A DNA stretch of 6,569 bases from an uncultured Eubacteriales bacterium (GTDB lineage: Bacteria > Bacillota > Clostridia > Oscillospirales > Oscillospiraceae): contig UQXG01000126.1 in NCBI GenBank assembly GCA_900544945.1, positions 1 to 6,569 of the forward strand, written 5' to 3'. The position numbers and the translations under genes are program-made. A model generated the notes under the pieces. The model made no database searches. It saw only the letters and a program-made list of their open reading frames with translations, and was not told where the DNA came from. Within the stretch, counting starts at the first letter, position 1; each line of letters begins with the position of its first letter. Below are positions 1 through 5,254 of this stretch, one piece after another.

Positions 1-55
1 AATCCCTCAGTCAAAAATCAAAGATTTTTGCCAGCTCCCTTTACACAAGGGAGCC
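1..55. repeat. Two-hairpin intergenic repeat, probably truncated by the window edge
   Basis: Two perfect stem-loops lie back to back. The first pairs CAAAAATC (12-19) with GATTTTTG (23-30) around a 3-nt loop. The second pairs GCTCCCTT (34-41) with AAGGGAGC (47-54) around a 5-nt loop. Read on the minus strand, the order is GGCTCCCTT-type hairpin, variable AT hairpin, then ACTGAGGGATT. I recognise this layout from memory as a dispersed small repeat of gut Clostridia, with constant outer parts and a variable inner hairpin; no search was possible. It lies just downstream of the leftward lipoprotein gene, so it could help end or stabilise that transcript, but no U-run follows the strong GC stem on the minus strand, so it is not a classic intrinsic terminator. 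Confidence 0.6.
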
Positions 56-89
56 AGGGTGCTCCCGCACCAGTGCGTTTTTCGGCGGC

Positions 90-1004
90 TTACTGTTCCT
101 TTTTCTTTGCTTCCTTCTTTGCCTTTCTCCGGCGGCGCAGAGGACGGGTGACCAGCACGGCAACCGCCGCAATCACCGCCAGCACAACCAGGGAAGGCAG
201 GGAACTGATCAGCCACACCAGCACATTCACGATGGTCTCGCCCACGCCCTTCAGGTTATCCCGGAAGCCCTTGGAAATCCGCTCCCACACGCCGGGCTCC
301 TCCACCGGGGTGTACTCCTGCACCTCGTCAATGGACAGGTACACCGTAGCGTAGTCAATCTGATTGTCGTACAGCCGCTTCTGGGAGGTGACGTTTTCCA
401 GCTCGTAGCGCACCTCGGTGAGCCGATCCTCGATGGCCAGCAGATCCTCCATATTCTCTGCCTGACTTAACAGCTCCAGCAGCCGAGTCTCCTCGGTTTC
501 CAGGGCCTTCATCCGGCTCTCCGTAGCCACATAGGAAAGGGTCACGTCCTCCACGCTTTTGCTCTGACTCACCAGATTCGCAAGGCCCCCCACATCCTGG
601 GTAAAGGCATCCGCCTGATCGGCGGGAATCCGGACGGTGAGGCTGGCACTGCGATACCGGCGGCCGGTGCCGCTGCCATTGTAGACATTCTGATCCTCCA
701 CATAGCCGCCCAGCGACCCGATCTTTTCATTCAAAGCTTCACTCAGCGCATCCAGATCGTCGGTTTCCGCGCTGATGTGCATGGTGATAATCCACTTCCG
801 GCTTTCCGGCAGAGTTATGTCCGCAGCAGAGCCGCCGTTGTCCATAGCGCCGGAAGCGGCTTCCGCCGCCATAGGCGCTTCCGCAACGTCTGCGGCATAA
901 TCCGCCATTTCCATGTTGGAAGCGGTCTTGCTGGCACCCCCGCAGCCGGTGAGCAGGGCAATCAGCAGCACGATGCTCAAAAAAATCGACAAATACTTTT
1001 TCAT
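90..1004 (-). CDS. DUF4349 domain-containing lipoprotein with C-terminal membrane anchor
   Basis: This is a 304-residue cell-surface protein of unknown biochemical function. Residues 1-21 are a lipoprotein signal peptide (MKK, hydrophobic core, lipobox LTGC with Cys21). Residues 22-68 are a low-complexity Ala/Met/Glu/Gly-rich tether. Residues about 69-230 match the DUF4349 pattern: an early RKW-I-T strand, a GGYVED segment, RSASLTVRIPAD, a VEDVTLSYVATESR segment, a Glu/Leu/Arg-rich coiled coil (about 158-212) containing NMEDLLAIEDRLTEVR, then DNQIDYATVYLSI. A hydrophobic helix at about 261-286 is followed by RPLRRRRKAKKEAKKKEQ, a very basic and presumably cytoplasmic tail. The start is supported by GGAGG (minus strand, plus-strand 1013-1017), 8 nt before ATG. 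It is transcribed away from the nucleoside genes and is probably unrelated to them. The family call rests on remembered motif pattern. Function is not known. Confidence 0.85.
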   Translation of the reverse strand: MKKYLSIFLSIVLLIALLTGCGGASKTASNMEMADYAADVAEAPMAAEAASGAMDNGGSAADITLPESRKWIITMHISAETDDLDALSEALNEKIGSLGGYVEDQNVYNGSGTGRRYRSASLTVRIPADQADAFTQDVGGLANLVSQSKSVEDVTLSYVATESRMKALETEETRLLELLSQAENMEDLLAIEDRLTEVRYELENVTSQKRLYDNQIDYATVYLSIDEVQEYTPVEEPGVWERISKGFRDNLKGVGETIVNVLVWLISSLPSLVVLAVIAAVAVLVTRPLRRRRKAKKEAKKKEQ

Positions 1005-1036
1005 GGAAGTTTCCTCCTTTTTTGTTGTTCACCCCT

Positions 1037-1066
1037 ATAGTCGATAACGGACGGCGCAGGTTGCAA
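1037..1066 (-). promoter_or_regulatory. Candidate promoter for the DUF4349 gene
   Basis: On the minus strand, TTGCAA (plus-strand 1061-1066) is separated by 18 nt from GACTAT (plus-strand 1037-1042). Transcription would start about 20-25 nt before the start codon's ribosome binding site. The -10 match is mediocre, so this is a candidate only. An A-run/T-run (about 1075-1088) lies just upstream and could act as an UP-like element. Confidence 0.35.
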
Positions 1067-1118
1067 AAATCTGGAAAAAAACTTTTTTCTTTATCTTATC
1101 ATGATTCCTGGCAGAACG

Positions 1119-1132
1119 CAAGGGTTCCCTTG
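1119..1132. promoter_or_regulatory. Inverted repeat CAAGGG-TT-CCCTTG upstream of the tdk promoter
   Basis: A perfect 6-bp inverted repeat with a 2-bp centre ends 22 bp upstream of the tdk -35 box. Its symmetry and position fit an activator or repressor operator, but I do not recognise the motif. The 2-nt centre is too tight for a good RNA hairpin, so a DNA-level site is the likelier reading if it is functional. Confidence 0.35.
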
Positions 1133-1154
1133 TGAAAACCGCATAAAAAAGGGG

Positions 1155-1183
1155 TTGCGAAGGCGGGCTTCTTTCAGTATAAT
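1155..1183 (+). promoter_or_regulatory. Strong housekeeping-sigma promoter of tdk and probably the deo genes
   Basis: TTGCGA (1155-1160) and a perfect TATAAT (1178-1183) are separated by exactly 17 bp. Transcription is predicted to start near 1190, leaving a leader of about 20 nt. The ribosome binding site GAGG (1198-1201) lies 9 nt before the tdk start codon. This is the only convincing promoter before deoC, deoD and deoB, so it probably drives the whole run. Confidence 0.8.
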
Positions 1184-1190
1184 GGAAGCC
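1166..1190. promoter_or_regulatory. Inverted repeat flanking the tdk -10 box (candidate operator)
   Basis: GGCTTC (1166-1171) and GAAGCC (1185-1190) are perfect inverted arms separated by 13 bp, and TATAAT lies between them. A dimeric regulator bound here would block RNA polymerase. A DeoR-like regulator would fit the genes, but the motif matches no operator I know, and 6-bp arms can occur by chance. Confidence 0.35.
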
Positions 1191-1210
1191 AGAAAGAGAG
1201 GAACTGTACA

Positions 1211-1825
1211 ATGGCAAAACTTTACTTCAAATACGGCGCCATGGGCTCCAGCAAAACCGCCCAGGCCTTGATCACCAAATACAACTACGAGGAAAACGGC
1301 CTGAAGGTCTGGCTCATCAAGCCCAGCGCGGACACCCGGGACGGAGAGCAGATTCTGCGCAGCCGCATCGGCCTGGAGGCGGCGGTGGAGGTGATTCCGC
1401 CGGAGACGGATATCTACGCCCGGTACCTGGGGATTCGGGAATTAAACTGCGACGTAATCATCGTGGACGAGTGCCAATTTCTGACCGAGGCTCAGATTGA
1501 CCAGCTCCGGGCCATCGTGGACGAGCACAACATTCCGGTCATGTGCTTCGGCCTGCGCACGGATTTCCAAACCCGGCTGTTCCCCGGTTCCCGGCGGCTC
1601 ATGGAGGTGGCAGACACCATCCAGGAGATCAAGACCATCTGCGACTGCGGAGCCAAGGCCACGGTAAACGCCCGAATCGACGGCAGCGGTCACATTATTA
1701 CCCAGGGTGCCCAGGTGGTGCTGGGAGGCAACGACAGCTACATCGCCATGTGCCACAAGTGCTACGTCCGGGGTATCCGGGAAAACCGGGTCATCCGTCT
1801 CCACGGCCAGAAGGGGAGCCTATGA
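1211..1825 (+). CDS. tdk: Thymidine kinase (type II, TK1-like)
   Basis: The enzyme phosphorylates thymidine (and deoxyuridine) with ATP to dTMP in the cytoplasm, salvaging nucleosides for DNA synthesis. The 204-residue length is normal for the family. Visible features in order are: P-loop GAMGSSKT (9-16); the SRIGLEA segment (51-57); DECQFL (86-91), whose Glu87 is the expected catalytic base; GLRTDF with FPGS (114-127), which lines the nucleotide site; a structural zinc site from CDC (Cys144, Cys146) and CHKC (Cys181, Cys184); and GGNDSY (172-177) of the thymidine-binding lasso. All key residues are present. The start follows GAGG at 1198-1201. It is the first gene of the nucleoside cluster, 74 bp before deoC with no terminator between, so co-transcription is likely. 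Placement with deo genes puts thymidine salvage and deoxyribose breakdown under one promoter. Confidence 0.95.
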   Translation: MAKLYFKYGAMGSSKTAQALITKYNYEENGLKVWLIKPSADTRDGEQILRSRIGLEAAVEVIPPETDIYARYLGIRELNCDVIIVDECQFLTEAQIDQLRAIVDEHNIPVMCFGLRTDFQTRLFPGSRRLMEVADTIQEIKTICDCGAKATVNARIDGSGHIITQGAQVVLGGNDSYIAMCHKCYVRGIRENRVIRLHGQKGSL

Positions 1826-1899
1826 GGAAGGAAAAGTGCCCAGGCTGAAATTCCTGGTAAGAGGTTAATTGAATTCATCAAAAGGAAGGATATTTTATT

Positions 1900-2568
1900 A
1901 TGGAACTGCGTGAAATTCTCGCCAAGTGCGACCACACTCTGCTGACCCAGACCGCCACCTGGGCGGACATCCGGGGCATCTGCGACGACGGCATGAAGTA
2001 CCACACCGCCTCCGTCTGCATCCCCGCCTCCTTTGTCAAGCAGGCGAAAGCCTATGTGGGGGACAAGCTGCCCATCTGCACCGTCATCGGCTTCCCCAAC
2101 GGCTACGATACCACCGCCGCCAAGTGCTTCATGGCCTCCGACGCCGTGGACAACGGAGCCGATGAGGTAGACATGGTCATCAACATCGGCTGGGCCAAGG
2201 AAGCCAAATGGGACGACATCACCGCCGAAATCGCCGCGGTGAAGCGCGCCTGCAAGGGAAAGCTCCTGAAGGTCATCATCGAAACCTGTCTGCTCACCGA
2301 CGAAGAGAAGATTGCCCTGTGCAAGTGCGTCTCCGACTCCGGCGCGGACTATATCAAGACCTCCACCGGCTTCTCCAAGGCCGGCGCTACCTTCCACGAC
2401 GTGGCGCTCTTCGCCGCCCACGTTGCCCCCCATGTGAAGATCAAGGCCGCCGGGGGCATTTCCTCTCTGGAGGACGCTCAGAAGTTCATCGAGCTGGGAG
2501 CCTCCCGGCTGGGAACCTCCCGGATCGTGAAGATTGCCAAGAGCCTGCCCGACGACGGCAGCTACTAA
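1900..2568 (+). CDS. deoC: Deoxyribose-phosphate aldolase
   Basis: DeoC cleaves 2-deoxy-D-ribose-5-phosphate into acetaldehyde and glyceraldehyde-3-phosphate, the last step of deoxyribonucleoside catabolism. It is a class I, Schiff-base TIM-barrel enzyme in the cytoplasm. The 222-residue length is typical of the shorter Gram-positive form. Visible signatures are CDHTLL near the N-terminus, TVIGFPNGYDTTAAK (61-75), EVDMVINIG with Asp91, LKVIIETCLL, YIKTSTGF with the Schiff-base Lys153, and KAAGGI with Lys182. Asp91, Lys153 and Lys182 correspond to the known catalytic triad of the family. The ribosome binding site is AAGGAAGG (1882-1889), 10 nt before ATG. The gene is followed after 17 bp by deoD. 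The protein has many cysteines (for example 28, 40, 60, 76, 118, 130, 141, 143), tolerable in an anaerobe. Confidence 0.95.
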   Translation: MELREILAKCDHTLLTQTATWADIRGICDDGMKYHTASVCIPASFVKQAKAYVGDKLPICTVIGFPNGYDTTAAKCFMASDAVDNGADEVDMVINIGWAKEAKWDDITAEIAAVKRACKGKLLKVIIETCLLTDEEKIALCKCVSDSGADYIKTSTGFSKAGATFHDVALFAAHVAPHVKIKAAGGISSLEDAQKFIELGASRLGTSRIVKIAKSLPDDGSY

Positions 2569-2585
2569 TGAAAGGAGAAACACCT

Positions 2586-3332
2586 ATGCTTACCACTCCC
2601 ACCCCTCATATTTCCGCCAAGCCCGGGGACTTCGGCAAAACCGTGCTCATGCCCGGCGATCCCCTGCGCTCCAAATTCATCGCGGAAACTTTCCTGGAAA
2701 ATCCGGTGCTGGTCAACAACGTCCGGGGTGTCCAGGGCTACACCGGCACCTACAAAGGCGTGAAGGTCTCCGTCATGGCCACCGGCATGGGTATGCCCGC
2801 CATGGGCATCTACTCCCATGAGCTGTTCAACGGCTACGGCGTGGAGAACATCATCCGGGTAGGCTCCGCCGGTTCCATTCAGGAGAACATCCATCTCTAT
2901 GACCTGGTCATTGCCCAGGGTGCCTGCACCGATTCCAACTACGCCGCCCAGTTCCATCTGCCCGGCACCTTCGCCCCCATCGCCAGCTGGGAACTGCTCA
3001 GCGAAGCCGTGAAGGCCGCCGAGGCCCGGGGCGCGACCTATCATGTGGGCAACGTGAATTCCTCCGATGTGTTCTACGGCGACCACGTTGGGGTGCCCGA
3101 GGGCTTAGACAGCGTGTACGGTCTGAAGAAGATGGGCGTCATGGCTCTGGAAATGGAGGCCGCGGCTCTCTACATGAACGCCGCCCGGTACGGCAAGCGG
3201 GCCCTGTGCATCTGCACCATTTCCGACCATGTGCTCAGCGGCGTGGAAACCACCTCCGAAGAGCGTCAGAGCGCCTTCACCGAAATGATGAAGGTTGCCC
3301 TGGATGTGGCCGCCGCCATGGAGAGTAGGTAA
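2586..3332 (+). CDS. deoD: Purine nucleoside phosphorylase, DeoD (hexameric) type
   Basis: The enzyme phosphorolyses purine ribo- and deoxyribonucleosides to free base plus (deoxy)ribose-1-phosphate. The 248 residues fit the DeoD type of the NP-I family. Visible features are TPHISAKPGDF (6-16), MPGDPLRSKFIAE (22-34) with the phosphate-binding Gly24 and Arg28, Arg47, the ATGMGMP turn (65-71), IIRVGSAGS (89-97) with Arg91, GNVNSSDVFY (155-164), ALEMEAAALY (187-196) with ribose-binding Met190-Glu191, and SDH (213-215) with the catalytic Asp214 that protonates the purine. The start is set by GGAG (2574-2577), 8 nt upstream, and by the conserved N-terminus; the frame stays open further 5' into deoC, but that stretch is out of frame with deoC and not real. 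One base separates its stop codon from the deoB start, implying translational coupling. Confidence 0.95.
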   Translation: MLTTPTPHISAKPGDFGKTVLMPGDPLRSKFIAETFLENPVLVNNVRGVQGYTGTYKGVKVSVMATGMGMPAMGIYSHELFNGYGVENIIRVGSAGSIQENIHLYDLVIAQGACTDSNYAAQFHLPGTFAPIASWELLSEAVKAAEARGATYHVGNVNSSDVFYGDHVGVPEGLDSVYGLKKMGVMALEMEAAALYMNAARYGKRALCICTISDHVLSGVETTSEERQSAFTEMMKVALDVAAAMESR

Positions 3333-3333
3333 T

Positions 3334-4503
3334 ATGAAACGGGTATTTCTCATCGTTCTGGATTCCTTCGGCATCGGTCAGATGCCGGACTGCGAAAAAT
3401 TCGGGGACATTGGCGTGAACACCCTGGGCGCCTGCGCCACCTCCCGGTTTCTGGACATTCCCAACATGACCGCCGCAGGGCTGGGCAGTATCGACGGCGT
3501 TACCTGTCTGCCCAAGGCCGAGCCTCAGACAGGTGCCTGCGCCCGGCTGACGGAAGCCTCCATGGGCAAGGACACCACCATCGGTCACTGGGAGATTTCC
3601 GGTATCGTCTCCCCCAAGCCCCTGCCCACCTATCCCCAGGGCTTTCCGAAAGAGGTGCTGGATACCTTCGAGCAGGCCACCGGCCGGGGCGTGTTATGTA
3701 ACCTCCCCTATTCCGGCACCGATGTAATCCGGGATTACGGCAAGGAGCACATGGAAACGGGCAAATGGATCGTCTACACCTCCGCCGACTCCGTGTTCCA
3801 GGTGGCGGCCCATGAGGATGTGGTTCCCCTTGAGGAGCTGTACGATGCCTGCCGGAAGGCCCGGAAAATTCTCCGGGGAGATCACGGCGTAGGCCGGGTC
3901 ATTGCCCGTCCCTTTGTGGGCACTCCGGAAGCCGGCTTCACCCGCACCCCCAACCGCCATGACTTCTCCCTGGAGCCTCCGGCGAAAACCATGCTGGATG
4001 CCATCTCCGGGGCGGGACTGGACTGCCTGGCCGTTGGCAAAATTCACGACATTTTCGCCGGTCAGGGAGACACGGAGCACGTCTTTAACAAGAGCAATGC
4101 CGACGGCATGGCTCACACCGACGACTATGCCGCAAGAGACTTCCACGGTCTGTGCTTTGTGAATCTGGTGGACTTTGATATGCTCTACGGTCACCGCAGA
4201 GACATTGACGGCTATGCCAAGGCTCTGACGGAGTTTGACCGGTGGTTGGGTGCTTTCCTGCCCAAGCTGGGCGAGGAGGATATTCTGATGATCACCGCCG
4301 ACCACGGCTGTGACCCCTCCTACACCGCCACCACCGACCACACCCGGGAGTATGTGCCTCTTCTGGTGCTGGGCAAGGCCGTGAAGCCCGTGAATCTGGG
4401 CACTCGCGGCAGCTTTGCGGACATTGCCGCCACCGTCACCGAGCTGCTGGGCGTGCCTTACGAAACCCCGGGCAAGAGCTTTGCGAGGGAAATTCTCCTA
4501 TAA
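3334..4503 (+). CDS. deoB: Phosphopentomutase
   Basis: DeoB interconverts (deoxy)ribose-1-phosphate and the 5-phosphate, linking DeoD to DeoC. It belongs to the alkaline-phosphatase superfamily with two metal ions (usually manganese). The 389 residues match the usual length. Visible residues are LDSFGIGQMPD with metal ligand Asp10, GKDTTIGHWE with the phosphorylated Thr81, YTSADSVFQ with Asp152, DMLYGH with Asp282 and His287, TADHGCDP with Asp323 and His324, and DHTREYVPLL with His336. The complete active site is present. The ATG lies 1 bp after the deoD stop codon and its ribosome binding site (GGAG at 3320-3323) is inside the deoD end. An in-frame upstream ATG at 3295 lies inside deoD, lacks a site of its own and would displace the conserved MKRVFLIVLDSFG start, so 3334 was chosen. 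No terminator follows; a repeat element begins 15 bp downstream. Confidence 0.96.
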   Translation: MKRVFLIVLDSFGIGQMPDCEKFGDIGVNTLGACATSRFLDIPNMTAAGLGSIDGVTCLPKAEPQTGACARLTEASMGKDTTIGHWEISGIVSPKPLPTYPQGFPKEVLDTFEQATGRGVLCNLPYSGTDVIRDYGKEHMETGKWIVYTSADSVFQVAAHEDVVPLEELYDACRKARKILRGDHGVGRVIARPFVGTPEAGFTRTPNRHDFSLEPPAKTMLDAISGAGLDCLAVGKIHDIFAGQGDTEHVFNKSNADGMAHTDDYAARDFHGLCFVNLVDFDMLYGHRRDIDGYAKALTEFDRWLGAFLPKLGEEDILMITADHGCDPSYTATTDHTREYVPLLVLGKAVKPVNLGTRGSFADIAATVTELLGVPYETPGKSFAREILL

Positions 4504-4518
4504 AACTACGAGATTCAA

Positions 4519-4608
4519 TGTAGGGGCGGCCATTGGCCGCCCGCAAAGTTCGAAATTGATGCTCATGCAGCCCTGCCTGTTTACGGGCGGCCAGTGGCCG
4601 CCCCTACA
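4519..4608. repeat. 90-bp MITE-like element with self-palindromic inverted ends
   Basis: The left end (4519-4543) and right end (4584-4608) are 25-bp inverted repeats that differ at one base (T4533 against the complement of G4594, at the palindrome centre). Each end is itself a palindrome: GGGCGGCC and GGCCGCCC arms (4524-4531 with 4535-4542, and 4585-4592 with 4596-4603) around a 3-nt centre. The 40-bp interior (4544-4583) has no coding content. I recall TGTAGGGGCG-type palindromes as common dispersed repeats in Clostridia genomes; this was not searched. No obvious target-site duplication flanks it. In RNA it could fold as one long hairpin or as two short ones, and it sits between deoB and cdd, where it may reduce or process the downstream message. 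It has no T-tract, so it is not a standard terminator. Confidence 0.7.
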
Positions 4609-4635
4609 CACACGGACGTACAATTTCGCATAATC

Positions 4636-4684
4636 TGGTGGCACGTTGCGTTCTCTTGAATGGAAGAGAACGTCCAAGCCACCA
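4636..4684 (+). promoter_or_regulatory. Large leader hairpin before cdd
   Basis: A composite stem can be drawn by hand. TGGTGGC (4636-4642) pairs with GCCACCA (4678-4684). After a 3-nt bulge, TTG (4646-4648) pairs with CAA (4675-4677). After a 2-nt bulge on the other strand, CGTTCTCTT (4649-4657) pairs with AAGAGAACG (4664-4672) around a 6-nt loop. It ends 8 nt before the cdd ribosome binding site AGGAGG (4693-4698), leaving that site free. No T-run follows, so it is not a terminator. It could be an RNA-stability or processing element, or a remnant of a regulatory leader. Confidence 0.5.
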
Positions 4685-4704
4685 ATTTCAACAGGAGGAA
4701 ACCG

Positions 4705-5112
4705 ATGGAACCTTCCGAATTATGTAATCTTGCCAAGGAGGCCATGACCCACGCCTACGCGCCCTACTCCGGCTACAAGGTGGGAGCCGCCCTGCTCTGC
4801 GCCGACGGCACCGTCTATCAGGGCTGCAACATGGAAAACGCTTCCTACACCCCCACGGTCTGCGCCGAACGCACCGCCTTCTTCAAGGCGGTCTACGACG
4901 GCCACCGGGATTTTATCGCCATCGCCGTCTGCGGCGGCAAGGACGGAATCATCACCGGTGCCTTCCCTCCCTGCGGCGTCTGCCGCCAGGTGATGCGGGA
5001 ATTCTGCGCCGATGACTTTGTAATCTACCTGATCCATGACACCGGCTTCGAGGCCGTGACCCTTTCTCAGCTGCTGCCCTACAGTTTTTCCGCCGGGGCG
5101 CATATGAAATAG
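4705..5112 (+). CDS. cdd: Cytidine deaminase (short, homotetrameric type)
   Basis: Cdd hydrolyses cytidine and deoxycytidine to uridine and deoxyuridine plus ammonia in the cytoplasm, feeding pyrimidine salvage. The 135 residues match the Bacillus-type tetrameric enzyme. Visible features are APYSGYKVGAAL (19-30), substrate-binding GCNMENASY (40-48), TVCAERTA (51-58) with zinc ligand Cys53 and proton-shuttling Glu55, and PPCGVCRQVMREF with zinc ligands Cys90 and Cys93. All zinc ligands and the catalytic Glu are present. The start at 4705 is set by AGGAGG (4693-4698), 6 nt upstream; an in-frame ATG at 4660 lies in the loop of the preceding hairpin, lacks a ribosome binding site and would add 15 non-conserved residues. 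It is same-strand with deoB but 201 bp away, so it may be a distal operon gene or separately expressed; I found no good promoter immediately upstream. Confidence 0.95.
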   Translation: MEPSELCNLAKEAMTHAYAPYSGYKVGAALLCADGTVYQGCNMENASYTPTVCAERTAFFKAVYDGHRDFIAIAVCGGKDGIITGAFPPCGVCRQVMREFCADDFVIYLIHDTGFEAVTLSQLLPYSFSAGAHMK

Positions 5113-5133
5113 CCAAAGGTTCCCACTGAAGAA

Positions 5134-5198
5134 GCATATTTTTTGTTGAAAATCGCTCTTATGATGGATTGGGTGTTGATTTTTTCGGAAAAATATGC
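5134..5198. promoter_or_regulatory. 21-bp imperfect inverted repeat overlapping the BMP gene promoter
   Basis: The arms at 5134-5154 and 5178-5198 match at 16 of 21 positions. The outer 10 bp (GCATATTTTT and AAAAATATGC) and the inner 6 bp (AAAATC and GATTTT) are perfect. The arms are 23 bp apart. The right arm overlaps the -35 end and runs through the spacer to the base next to the -10 hexamer, so protein binding here would control the promoter. In read-through RNA from cdd it could form a long AU-rich stem. It is a candidate operator pair; the regulator is unknown. Confidence 0.5.
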
Positions 5199-5204
5199 GA
5201 CAAT
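5176..5204 (+). promoter_or_regulatory. Extended -10 promoter of the BMP lipoprotein gene
   Basis: TTGATT (5176-5181) and GACAAT (5199-5204) are separated by 17 bp, and TGC (5196-5198) directly precedes the -10 box, giving an extended -10 motif. The predicted start is near 5211. This suggests that the binding-protein gene is expressed on its own as well as by any read-through from cdd. Confidence 0.6.
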
Positions 5205-5210
5205 AGGGCT

Positions 5211-5231
5211 GGTATCTCCGATACCGATACC
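5211..5231 (+). promoter_or_regulatory. 5'-terminal hairpin with duplicated 3' arm
   Basis: GGTATC (5211-5216), TCC, then GATACC (5220-5225) form a perfect 6-bp stem-loop at the predicted transcript start. GATACC is immediately repeated (5226-5231), so GGTATC can pair with either copy. A 5'-terminal stem could protect the mRNA; alternatively the 15-bp palindrome is a DNA operator at +1. The BMP gene's GGAGG (5242-5246) stays unpaired in both forms. Confidence 0.5.
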
Positions 5232-5254
5232 TACAATTTATGGAGGAATGCAAT

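Noticed and set aside
66..82. CGCAC-CA-GTGCG followed by TTTTT on the plus strand, resembling an intrinsic terminator
   Set aside because: The stem is only 5 bp with a 2-nt centre, and no rightward gene is visible upstream in the window. It could serve a gene outside, but the support is too weak for a feature.
1869..1896. TTGAAT-16-TATTTT as an internal promoter for deoC
   Set aside because: The implied start near 1903 would fall after the deoC ATG, so it cannot give a translatable deoC message.
2208..2585. Long 5' extension of the deoD frame into deoC
   Set aside because: It is a GC-rich out-of-frame shadow of deoC with Arg/His-rich unnatural composition; DeoD homology and the ribosome binding site begin at 2586.
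4619..4634. TACAAT and CATAAT as -10 boxes for a cdd promoter
   Set aside because: No acceptable -35 lies 16-18 bp upstream of either; the corresponding sites fall in or beside the GC-rich repeat end.
4660..4704. A 15-residue N-terminal extension of cdd from ATG 4660
   Set aside because: It has no ribosome binding site, lies inside a stable hairpin, is not expected in the family, and a perfect AGGAGG serves the ATG at 4705.
5113..5254. A purine or other nucleoside-related riboswitch before the BMP gene
   Set aside because: The predicted transcript leader is only about 44 nt, too short for an aptamer, and no purine-riboswitch core could be seen in the upstream DNA.
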